This document shows positions 10,265 through 17,724 of a stretch of DNA of 64,000 bases, piece by piece (positions within the stretch are counted from its first letter, which is position 1; every line of letters begins with the position of its first letter). This DNA comes from Sycon ciliatum. Taxonomy: Eukaryota > Porifera > Calcarea > Leucosolenida > Sycettidae. The translations under genes and the position numbers were made by a program. A model generated the notes under the pieces. The model made no database searches. It was not told where the DNA came from and saw nothing but the letters and a program-made list of their open reading frames with translations. The DNA is taken from the NCBI RefSeq assembly GCF_964019385.1, contig NC_088644.1:15876131-15940130 (forward strand), given 5' to 3'.

Positions 10265-11544
10265 AAACAGTGCAATCTACTTGAGTACAACACGTATTAG
10301 TTATTTCAACTGCAAGAAGCAAATGCCGTTCGAATGCTGTTCCTAGCACTACTGGAGCTGCGGCTTTGTGTGCTGACGGAGGGTGCGTATTTCTGATTGC
10401 CAAGGGTAGGTCCGAGTTCATCTGTGCTGGGATTTGAGACCATGCCATGCATGCCATGCATGACATGACATGTCATGCATGACGATCAACAAAGCGAGGT
10501 AAAGAGGCGCATGCAGCGATTTGCAAGTGCTAGTGCAGGGATCCGGTCTAATAATTCTGTTAGCACATGATGACAAAATAATGTGTAACTCAATATCAAC
10601 TGGAAATATATCATCACACATCCAAATACAGTGTACTTCAAGTACTATCTTATATTACCCGAATACCATAATACCATTATGATTATCAACTCCATCAGGA
10701 TTTAAACGGTAGCAATAGAATCACACCATCTATCACAATATCAACATGCAATGGTTGTTTTGACATGACTTGTTCCTTTCTTCTCAGTATTCTCGCTCGT
10801 ATAGTACTCCACTTCTATGATAATATTGCCTATGCTGTTGCTCATTATGATTTTGGCAAATTTTATCCTTCGCTTTCACATAACTGGGCCAGGAACCCGT
10901 TTGAAGTTGCGAAGTAAAATAAAATCAATCAATCAATAACTATCATAACGTATCGCATGCGATATCCATACTTATCCTGTCTTCTTTTTTCCGTCCCTCA
11001 TGTTGTTTTCTGCCTTGACATCAGCATCTTCCATAATTTGATTTCTGTTTACCACCACTCAGCATAAGCGAAATCATCAATCATTTGATTGACGATGACG
11101 CGAAAATGCAAATAATAATAATAATAGCACATGATGATGCCCTTTTGCTTTGTCACCTGTCGCGCAAACAGATAGAGACAAAAGATGTGATCATTCGTTG
11201 CGACTTTGCAGCGAATGATCAGCTGTGCGGATGTGGCCATTCAATGATAGAGTCTACCCCACGCAGTCCCACATCTTTATAGTCCTGTCAGAACATCCAG
11301 GGCTGTACTAGTAACTACTGTACGGACTCCGCAGTGACCCTTTTACTTTGTACCTCCTGTTGCTCCAATCATGCCAACAGTACGTTGTCACCTCATTCCT
11401 CATTCCTCAGATGGTGACCTGACAGCTGACAGCTGATAGTCTGCCACCACTATCTGTCTTGCACGAAACTCTAACCCCTCGATACTGCAACTCGTGTATG
11501 TTACAATTATAATTATTCAAATAATCTACGTGGAGATAAAAGTT
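10265..11544. other. Upstream flank of paralog 2
   Basis: No supported ORF. It contains a CATGCATGACATG-rich repeat near 10440-10485 and a hairpin at 11190-11222 (GATCATTCG...CGAATGATC) that is repeated at 18211-18245. Confidence 0.5.
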
Positions 11545-11624
11545 TAATAATAGCAATGAAAAGTATGAATGCCGCAGACATCACCACGCAACATGACAAT
11601 TTGTTCAAGGTTTGGTTTTGTGTG

Positions 11625-11664
11625 TTTCCAAAATCGATTTTCACGTTCCGATCATCAGTGGAAA
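11625..11664 (-). ncRNA. Hammerhead-like motif, left Penelope-like arm
   Basis: Order on the minus strand: stem I UUUCCA, core CUGAUGA, UCGGAACGU, GAA, palindromic AAUCGAUU as stem III, UU, stem I UGGAAA. Stems I and III and the core fit a type I hammerhead. Stem II is poor (U-U closing pair, two C-G pairs), so it may be inactive. Confidence 0.45.
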
Positions 11665-11835
11665 TACGGAACTAAAGAGATCAAGGGAAAAACAAAGGTT
11701 AAAAATCCAAAGAAGTGTGACACATGACGGGTAACTTGTGGTAAGTTTTACAAAAAATGAGAACTAAAATAAAGAGTAAGTGTGACAAACGGGCATGAAC
11801 AGTGCAGAAACAACTCATGAACACGGGGTGCAAAC

Positions 11836-12675
11836 TCACGAAAATAACCTAAGTGCTAAAACATGTTCTTTTTGCTTACACAAATCGGGCTTATGCGTAC
11901 GAATACAAACAGCTTCAAGGACCTTCAACTGCTGGACATAACGGGCACGACACAGTACAGAGAAGTGGGAATCATCATACACACTCAAACAATCGGGACG
12001 AGATAACAAATGCAAATACACAGCTGACTTCTTACGAATTTCACCCTCATCAGCTCCATCACCTTCCCTGCCACCTGACTCCTCCTCGTCCGTTTTATCA
12101 CCATCACCACCAGCCGTCTCACCGTCATCCGCCTCGTCTTCATCCGCCGCCTCGTCATCACCCGCCTCGTCGTCATCTGTATCCTCGCCGTCATCCGCCT
12201 CGTCGTCATCTGTATTCTCGTCATCCGCCGCATCATCACCCAACTCATATTCACCACCAGTCAGTCGTCTGATACCATCCATGTTCTCCTTCCTACGTCT
12301 GTCCCGTGTCACTGTCTTTACCTCATCTACGTCCCGAGATTGTGTTCCGTTTTGCCCCCGGCTTCCGGTCTCCTTCGATGCTCCGCGTGGGCCTTGGCCA
12401 TTCCTAGCATATATTTCGGTTGAATAATTGGCGGTCGACCTCCGTGGTCTCTGGACCCACGGATCAAGCGCCGGAGGGTGCTGCGGTGTCCGCACAGCCG
12501 GATACTGTGTCAAAGAAATGGGCTCAATGTCTGTGATTGGCGGTACTGTTGTTGTTGCCGACTCCTCCCAAACCCCAGCCACCAACGGCACTGGTGGTGG
12601 CTCCGGTGGCGGCAAGGGCAACGGTGGAGAAGGCACATTCGGTTGGCTTAGTGATCCACCACTCTTCCTCTGCAC
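11836..12675 (-). CDS. Acidic/proline-rich retroelement ORF fragment
   Basis: A minus-strand frame of about 280 codons that begins at a non-ATG codon and is open further upstream to about 12716, so I take it as a fragment. It has a Pro-rich first part, then a Q/R/S-rich segment with RPRRSTANYS, then a long Asp/Glu-rich tract with DDDEADDGED-type repeats. It ends in the Penelope-like tail inside the left arm. Codon use of the acidic part is repetitive (GAC/GAT GAG). I do not recognise the acidic protein; it may be a captured or 5'-truncated retroelement region. Confidence 0.4.
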   Translation of the reverse strand: MQRKSGGSLSQPNVPSPPLPLPPPEPPPVPLVAGVWEESATTTVPPITDIEPISLTQYPAVRTPQHPPALDPWVQRPRRSTANYSTEIYARNGQGPRGASKETGSRGQNGTQSRDVDEVKTVTRDRRRKENMDGIRRLTGGEYELGDDAADDENTDDDEADDGEDTDDDEAGDDEAADEDEADDGETAGGDGDKTDEEESGGREGDGADEGEIRKKSAVYLHLLSRPDCLSVYDDSHFSVLCRARYVQQLKVLEAVCIRTHKPDLCKQKEHVLALRLFS

Positions 12676-12997
12676 CGTGTGTTCGACTTGCTCTGGTTGC
12701 TCTGTACTGTGTCGTGCCCGTTATGTCCAGCAGTTGAAGGTCCTTGAAGCTGTTTGTATTCGTACGCATAAGCCCGATTTGTGTAAGCAAAAAGAACATG
12801 TTTTAGCACTTAGGTTATTTTCGTGAGTTTGCACCCCGTGTTCATGAGTTGTTTCTGCACTGTTCATGCCCGTTTGTCACACTTACTCTTTATTTTAGTT
12901 CTCATTTTTTGTAAAACTTACCACAAGTTACCCGTCATGTGTCACACTTCTTTGGATTTTTAACCTTTGTTTTTCCCTTGATCTCTTTAGTTCCGTA

Positions 12998-13037
12998 TTT
13001 CCACTGATGATCGGAACGTGAAAATCGATTTTGGAAA
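12998..13037 (+). ncRNA. Hammerhead-like motif, right Penelope-like arm
   Basis: Mirror copy of 11625-11664 on the plus strand, same bases and same weak stem II. It lies about 170 bp downstream of the stop of the LALRLFS tail, the 3' UTR/terminal-repeat position in which Penelope-like hammerheads are known. Confidence 0.45.
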
Positions 13038-13208
13038 CACACAAAACCAAACCTTGAACAAATTGTCATGTTGCGTGGTGATGTCTGCGGCATTCATACT
13101 TTTCATTGCTATTATTATAATTATTATTAGGCTATTTTCTACAATAATTTAATTTGTTTCCATGTAATTGGGCGACACTGCCCGTTTGGTTGTGTGAATT
13201 CAACATAT

Positions 13209-13243
13209 ACGTACGTACGTACCTACGTACCTACCTACCTACC
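13209..13243. repeat. TACG/TACC tetranucleotide microsatellite
   Basis: Short run of TACGTACGTACC/TACCTACC units at the left edge of segmental copy 2. Confidence 0.9.
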
Positions 13244-13323
13244 TACATGTACATGTTCCCGATCCTATGTACATGTAATTTCATAGTTATGACAATTGTG
13301 GAAGAAATGATGAAAAAAGAATA

Positions 13324-13359
13324 CTTCGAACTAGTTTTCGCACAACAGTTCTCAGGAAG
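13324..13359 (-). ncRNA. Degenerate hammerhead motif, type 3
   Basis: Same layout as 14315-14350 but in the opposite orientation. The core reads CUGAGAA and stem II starts with C opposite C, so it should not cleave. The palindromic stem III AACUAGUU is intact. Confidence 0.5.
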
Positions 13360-13646
13360 CTACGTCGTACTAATGAAAAAATTCAAGAAAGGTACTATTA
13401 AAGAGAAATGAAGGGTGAATAAACACCTATGAAAAAGATAATAATTATCCTTATATTCCTAGCACTAAGGAGGTTGGTACGTCTTCGGCGATACTTGGGG
13501 AATTGTGTGTTGCTCCGTACGTGGGAGCTTGCCCTATTCCTGCCGACTTGAATTCTCACTTGGCTGACTCACGACTGCCATCTAGAGCACAGGATAAGTC
13601 CATCGAACCGTACACTCAGAAAACCTGCAAGAAAGCACCACTCCCT

Positions 13647-13695
13647 GCTCAATACACAGTGTTTCAGGGAATTCACCACCCCTCATCAGTTGAGC
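13647..13695 (-). ncRNA. Hammerhead ribozyme, type 2, intact-looking
   Basis: A 49-nt type I hammerhead on the minus strand: stem I GCUCAA/UUGAGC, core CUGAUGA, stem II GGGG/CCCU around a 9-nt loop, GAA, stem III ACA-CUG-UGU, and A17 after GU, giving cleavage before UUGAGC. All core residues are present. Short stem III is typical of retrozyme and Penelope hammerheads. Confidence 0.8.
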
Positions 13696-13927
13696 TTGAG
13701 TAGGCTGAGGAAGGTTGTGCCTGAAGAGCACCACTTATATATTGCTCTCCAGGCACAAACATCACCAGGAATACAAATTTACAGAGACGCTCCGTGTCCA
13801 GCGCGACAAACACCTCGTGAGCACCAGAAAGCAGCGTGAGTCAGTGTCACTCGTGGAGGTGCTGAACAAACGCTGAGGACCGTTGGCCATTCACAACGTT
13901 GTTGCCTCCAAACAATCTTATTCGCAA

Positions 13928-14007
13928 GCCCGCGCCGGCGTGAAGAAGAGGTTGGTGTGTCGAAGTTGCCCCAACCTCTTATTCACGTTGTTGTCCCCGG
14001 CGCGGGC
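13928..14007. other. Conserved GC-rich hairpin, second copy
   Basis: Arms GCCCGCGCCGG/CCGGCGCGGGC plus inner AAGAGGTTGG/CCAACCTCTT. Counterpart of 7735-7814. Confidence 0.6.
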
Positions 14008-14314
14008 TGGCAGGCGTGAGTCAGTCAAATGAGAATTCAAGTCGGCAGGAATAGCGCAAGCTCCCACGTACGGAGCAACACACAATTCATTAAGGTGATA
14101 GAGGAAAACTCCGGAAGCAGCATCTAAGCGATATGTTGTGCAACGGTATAGTTTTGTTGACGTATAGAGTTCTTTTAGAGGCTTTCGCATTTTTTCTGTT
14201 ATCACCTTAGTGCTAGGATATTATCTTTTTTCATAGGTGTTTATTGAACTTTATTCTCACATCATTCCTCCTTATTAGTACCTTTCTTGAATATTTTTCA
14301 TTAGTACAACACAG

Positions 14315-14350
14315 CTTCCTGAGGAGTGTTGTGCGAAAACTAGTTCGAAG
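14315..14350 (+). ncRNA. Hammerhead ribozyme, type 3
   Basis: Plus strand: stem I CUUC/GAAG, core CUGAGGA (N7 = G), stem II GUG-UUG-UGC (one G-C and two G-U pairs), GAA, stem III AAC/GUU closed by UA (a full palindrome AACUAGUU), then C17. The core is complete. The weak stem II and 4-bp stem I reduce confidence in activity. Confidence 0.6.
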
Positions 14351-14443
14351 TATTGTTGTGCATTCGTAGTTATACTGTAAAATAGCAATGAAAAATATCA
14401 ATTGTGCACTCATAACCATGTATAAACAATTAAAATGAAACAA

Positions 14444-14479
14444 TTCCAGAACGTGTTCGTGTGACCATCATCAGTGGAA
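14444..14479 (-). ncRNA. Hammerhead-like motif, left arm of 14.4-kb palindrome
   Basis: Stem I UUCCA/UGGAA, intact core CUGAUGA, UGGUCACAC in the stem II position (pairs poorly), GAA, then CACGUU and C17. Position 15.1 is C, which breaks the A15.1-U16.1 pair. Confidence 0.35.
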
Positions 14480-14669
14480 CATCGTCACATAGTAAGAATC
14501 ACTAAAACAACCAGTTATATAGCTAGAGTAATATGAAAAGAAGCGTGAGAATGCAGCACAGCTAGCGGTTATGCATAACGCGTGTAGTGTGAACCTATAT
14601 ATTCATATATATTCATATTACTCTAGCTATATAACTGGTTGTTTTAGTGATTCTTACTATGTGACGATG

Positions 14670-14705
14670 TTCCACAGATGATGGTCACACGAAAACCTTC
14701 TGGAA
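14670..14705 (+). ncRNA. Hammerhead-like motif, right arm of 14.4-kb palindrome
   Basis: Stem I UUCCA/UGGAA and stem III AA-CC-UU are good, but the core is CAGAUGA (U4 to A). The two arms carry different single defects, as expected from decay of an intact ancestor. Confidence 0.35.
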
Positions 14706-14947
14706 TTGTTTCATTTTAATTGTTTATACATGGTTATGAGTGCACAATTGATATTTTTCATTGCTATTTTACGACTGTTGTCTCCTCGTCGGTTATTTAG
14801 TTTTACTGTAATTTTTGTTTTTCTTCAGCATTCAATTTCCGCTTAATACATTGCATCGCACATATAAAATTCAATTTTGGATTGAGGTTTTGGAAACCTT
14901 TCTCTTGGTCTCAGCTCAGACGACACTTTCAATCTTCCTAACGCCAA

Positions 14948-15085
14948 TAAAATTTGCTCACTAGATTCACCATCACCTGTCCCTCCCATGCTTCTCCGTC
15001 TTGACCATTACTTTTCTTCTTTTATTCACCATGGTTGGTTAACACCCACATCTCCCGTACTGGCTGATTTTCTTTTCATGCCATG
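14948..15085 (+). mobile_element. LINE 3' UTR fragment, left part
   Basis: Reverse-complement match to 56257-56410, the 3' UTR of the LINE at 56.4 kb (blocks TTGACCATTACTTTTCTTC and GGTTAACACCCACATCTCCC). It resumes at 16009-16041 with the (ATA)n tail after the ribozyme element. Confidence 0.8.
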
Positions 15086-15329
15086 GGGTTGATAACTATG
15101 GTGGTAAAGACACACCTGGCAATATGGCGGTAAACACACGCCTGCCCACACACGCTCTCTAACGTTAGGCTGCAAAGTTCTGGCACAGAGCTCTCCTTCT
15201 CACCACCACCACCACCATCAGTTCGCGCCTGGCGCCTGGTCGATGCATGGCTGGCGGTATCCGGCATAGCAGGCTGGTACATCAAGTAGCGCATGGCACA
15301 TAGATGATGATACAGCAACGACATAGCTC

Positions 15330-15373
15330 GATTGCGACGTACGCTTCGTCCCCGCTGGACTCATCAGGCAATC
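15330..15373 (-). ncRNA. Hammerhead ribozyme, type 1, minus copy
   Basis: Same as 15699-15742 except that position 15.1 is G (GAAG instead of GAAA), leaving a G-U wobble with U16.1. Stem I, core CUGAUGA, stem II and GUC cleavage triplet are intact. Activity may be reduced. Confidence 0.75.
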
Positions 15374-15698
15374 TTCTTCTTGGATGTCTTCATACGGAGC
15401 TTGACTCGGGAGCTGTACTTATGGTTGATAAATATGGTGGTAAAGACACACCTGGCAATATGGCGGTAAACACACGCCTGCCCACACACATGCTCTCTAG
15501 GCTGCAACGTTCTGGCACAGAGCTCTCCTTCTCACCACCACCACCTTCAGTTCGCGCCTGGCGCCTGATCGATGCATGGCTGGCGATATTTCCAGGTGTG
15601 TCTTTACCACCTTATTTATCAACCATAAGTACAGCTGCAGTGGTGTCTTCAACTTCATTCTCCCGAGTCAAGCTCCGTATGAAGACATCCAAGAAGAA

Positions 15699-15742
15699 GA
15701 TTGCCTGATGAGTCCAGCGGGGACGAAACGTACGTCGCAATC
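15699..15742 (+). ncRNA. Hammerhead ribozyme, type 1, canonical
   Basis: A 44-nt type I hammerhead: stem I GAUUGC/GCAAUC, core CUGAUGA, stem II GUCC/GGAC with loop AGCGG, GAA, stem III AC/GU closed by palindromic GUAC, and the preferred GUC triplet. Predicted cleavage is between 15736 and 15737. The self-complementary stem III (ACGUACGU) would allow a dimeric hammerhead. Confidence 0.93.
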
Positions 15743-16008
15743 GAGCTATGTCGTTGCTGTGTCATCATCTATGTGCCATGCGCTACTTGATGTACCAGCC
15801 TGCTATGCCGGATACCGCCAGCCATGCATCGACCAGGCGCCAGGCGCGAACTGATGGTGGTGGTGGTGGTGAGAAGGAGAGCTCTGTGCCAGAACTTTGC
15901 AGCCTAGAGAGCGTGTGTGGACAGGCGTGTGTTCACTGCCATATTGCCAGGTGTGTCTTTACCACCATATTTATCACCCATAAGTACAGCTGCAGTGGTG
16001 TCTTCAAC

Positions 16009-16041
16009 TTCATGCCATGAGGTGTTGTGTATAATAATAAT
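16009..16041 (+). mobile_element. LINE 3' UTR fragment, right part with (ATA)n tail
   Basis: Continues the LINE 3' end interrupted at 15085 (ATGAGGTGTTGTGTATAATAATA). The matching place in segmental copy 1 has no such tail, so the LINE fragment arrived after, or was lost from, one copy. Confidence 0.7.
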
Positions 16042-16665
16042 AAGAATGTAAGCACCCATTTACATTGTACTCTTGTTAATGCTTGTTATTGTACAAAAAT
16101 GCCTCTAGGGTGGAGTACAGTCTAGTCTATTCACCCTAAGATGTTTGTACAGTAACATATTTCATGTACATGTATGTTGTATGTTGCAAGCAATCATGAA
16201 AAGAGTGAAGGTGGGGGGGGGGGGGGGGGGGGGCTGTAAGTGCACAGCACCGATCTACATGTTCAGCTTAATTAATGCCCGTCAAAAAACAATGTTCTCT
16301 TTACAGCGGATATTTAATGTTCCTCTTGAGCAATTGGAATCGTGTCCGCCAGGTACAGGAGCGTCGTTATAACAGGGATGCAACAGCAAGCAACAAGGGG
16401 AGCACATATTGGATACCTGTAGGCAAAGAATGGCCCTGAATCTAAGGCTGATAGCCATAGATAAGAATAAGAAAGCTATCAATTTAGAAAAAAACATTGT
16501 TCTCAAGCTCACGAAGTAACGGACACAAATGAACAGCCACACAAAAGAAGCACACACACAAATCCTTCGGATGGCACACACACGCAATTTCAATAAGAGT
16601 TGCTACAATCGGAATTAGTGAAATCACAATCAGTTGTTGTGGTAAATGTAGAAGGGGAGGTTTTC
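16042..16665. other. 3' flank of paralog 3, with 21-nt G run
   Basis: Duplicate of 8.52-9.2 kb. The G run near 16213-16233 is longer than its counterpart. No gene is recognised. Confidence 0.6.
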
Positions 16666-17535
16666 TTATACGCTATGGCTCCTCACGTTGTTGATATTGG
16701 CCTCCAATTGGGGGATATGGAAATCCACGCCTGCTGCCGACTTGATATCCGTGTCCAAACTATCCCAAACCTTGACGGCTGCCAGGAAAGTTTCGGATGC
16801 AGGTAAAAATGCATCCTTGGCGGCATTAGCTGCATCCTTGATCTTGCCTATATCCTTGGTCCTCCCAGCCACAACCACGTTCACCATGTGTGGCTTGACC
16901 GCATCCATGAAGGCTTGGATTTTAGTGTTCAACTCGACGCTGTATACATTGCCCTCGTACAGCTCAACGCCGTCTGCAAGTTTAACGAGTTTCTGCAACT
17001 TTCCATCCTTGATTGCTTGCGTAATCTGATCATTCCATGTCTTCATGTTGTTGCTGACGTCATCCATGGCTGTGTGCAGAGCTTCTAATAGCGCCTTGAT
17101 TTTATCGCCCTCCAGGAGCAAGTTGCCGATCTCAATTGCCTTCTCCAGTAGAGGTGGCATAAATGCAGTGGTGATATAAGCCTTCGCTGCCGCCTTGACG
17201 AAGTCTGCTGCTCCTGGTCCCAGCGTCTCTCCTACTGTTGCATCGATGGCATGATCGATAAGGCCTTCGCCAGCATCGGCAGTAACGGCTAGTTGCTCAA
17301 CCGCCGTCTTGGCGGCGGCTTTACCGGCTGATTCAGCCTTTTTGCTAGCTGTAGAGAGCGCAGAAGCTGAAGCCTTCGCGGCTTCTGTTACCCCCTTCCC
17401 TATAGCTTCTCCAGCTTTCTCTATGGCCTTGCCCGTCTCCTCTCCGGCTTTCTTTACGCCTTTTCCGACGTCTTCTCCAGCCTTTGCTATTCCTTTGCCA
17501 GCATCCTCAAACACCTTTCCTGGGGAATTTCCCAT
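16666..17535 (-). CDS. Ala-rich NMKTWN-family protein, paralog 3
   Basis: Intronless 289-aa near-duplicate of paralog 2. It starts MGNSPGKVFEDAGKG at the only ATG near the 5' end (17535). Four imperfect 11-residue repeats (AGEDVGKGVKK, AGEETGKAIEK and similar) form the N-terminal region. The C-terminal domain with NMKTWNDQITQAIKDGKL and QLEANINNVRSHSV is the same as in paralog 2. From about residue 85 I see only an Arg/Lys change, whereas residues 15-80 contain a dozen or so changes, several exchanging Arg, Ile or Val. This is uneven divergence between fresh duplicates. It belongs to segmental copy 2. Its function is not known. Confidence 0.82.
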   Translation of the reverse strand: MGNSPGKVFEDAGKGIAKAGEDVGKGVKKAGEETGKAIEKAGEAIGKGVTEAAKASASALSTASKKAESAGKAAAKTAVEQLAVTADAGEGLIDHAIDATVGETLGPGAADFVKAAAKAYITTAFMPPLLEKAIEIGNLLLEGDKIKALLEALHTAMDDVSNNMKTWNDQITQAIKDGKLQKLVKLADGVELYEGNVYSVELNTKIQAFMDAVKPHMVNVVVAGRTKDIGKIKDAANAAKDAFLPASETFLAAVKVWDSLDTDIKSAAGVDFHIPQLEANINNVRSHSV

Positions 17536-17710
17536 TGTGGTACGCGTTAGAAAGAACGTGGTTTTCAACACACTTTGAATACAGGCGACCAGCCTTAGGC
17601 GGTCCGCAAACAGATATAACTAACTGTTACTTGCAAGCTCGCTCTTACGACTGAGGCTAGATTCGGACACAAGGAGGTGCAGTGATACTGAGCGGGACGT
17701 GCCCGCACAT

Positions 17711-17722
17711 AATTTATACCAG
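17711..17722 (-). promoter_or_regulatory. TATA box of paralog 3
   Basis: The minus strand reads GGTATAAATTAT about 180 bp upstream of the ATG; the counterpart of 10251-10262. Confidence 0.55.
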
Positions 17723-17724
17723 AA

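Larger units (their letters stand above)
7090..11480. repeat. Segmental duplication, copy 1
   Basis: Collinear with 13270-18490: a hammerhead-bearing composite repeat (7.09-8.52 kb), the same spacer, paralog 2 and the downstream flank ending in CTGACAG...CTCTAACCCCTCGATACTGCAA. Copy 2 carries extra insertions at 14377-14772 and 14948-16041. The near-identity of the paralog 3' halves indicates a recent duplication or later gene conversion. Confidence 0.85.
11545..13117. mobile_element. Penelope-like palindromic element with 417-bp arms
   Basis: Arms 11545-11961 and 12701-13117 are inverted copies with no difference that I can see. Each arm encodes the tail RARYVQQLKVLEAVCIRTH and following residues to LALRLFS. 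This resembles the C-terminal end of Penelope-like GIY-YIG ORFs. The same 3' UTR with a hammerhead-like motif follows in each arm. The element therefore looks like two Penelope-like 3' ends facing outward around a 739-bp centre. It lies within the segmental duplication, next to the end of copy 1. Confidence 0.65.
14377..14772. repeat. Palindromic element with 161-bp arms
   Basis: Arms 14377-14537 and 14612-14772 are inverted copies with a few differences and a 74-bp centre. Each contains a hammerhead-like motif. It is absent from the matching place in segmental copy 1. The arms end in CATTGCTATTTTAC, similar to the ends of the 417-bp Penelope-like arms, which suggests a related family. Confidence 0.75.
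15086..16008. mobile_element. Retrozyme-like palindromic element, 923 bp
   Basis: Flanked on both sides by TTCATGCCATG (15075-15085 and 16009-16019), which interrupts a LINE 3' UTR. On the minus strand it has a partial monomer followed by a complete one with a hammerhead (15330-15373). On the plus strand it has a further monomer with a hammerhead (15699-15742). Reconstructed monomer length is about 335 nt, in the range of metazoan retrozymes. It encodes no protein; (TGG)n and GGAGAGCTCTGTGCC-type blocks recur in each monomer. An autonomous partner, presumably a Penelope-like RT, is not visible in the window. Confidence 0.8.

Noticed and set aside
12040-12065. CTGATGAGGGTGAAA on the minus strand as a hammerhead core
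   Set aside because: Only three to four bases separate CUGAUGA from GAAA and no stem I pairs; it is inside the acidic coding repeat.
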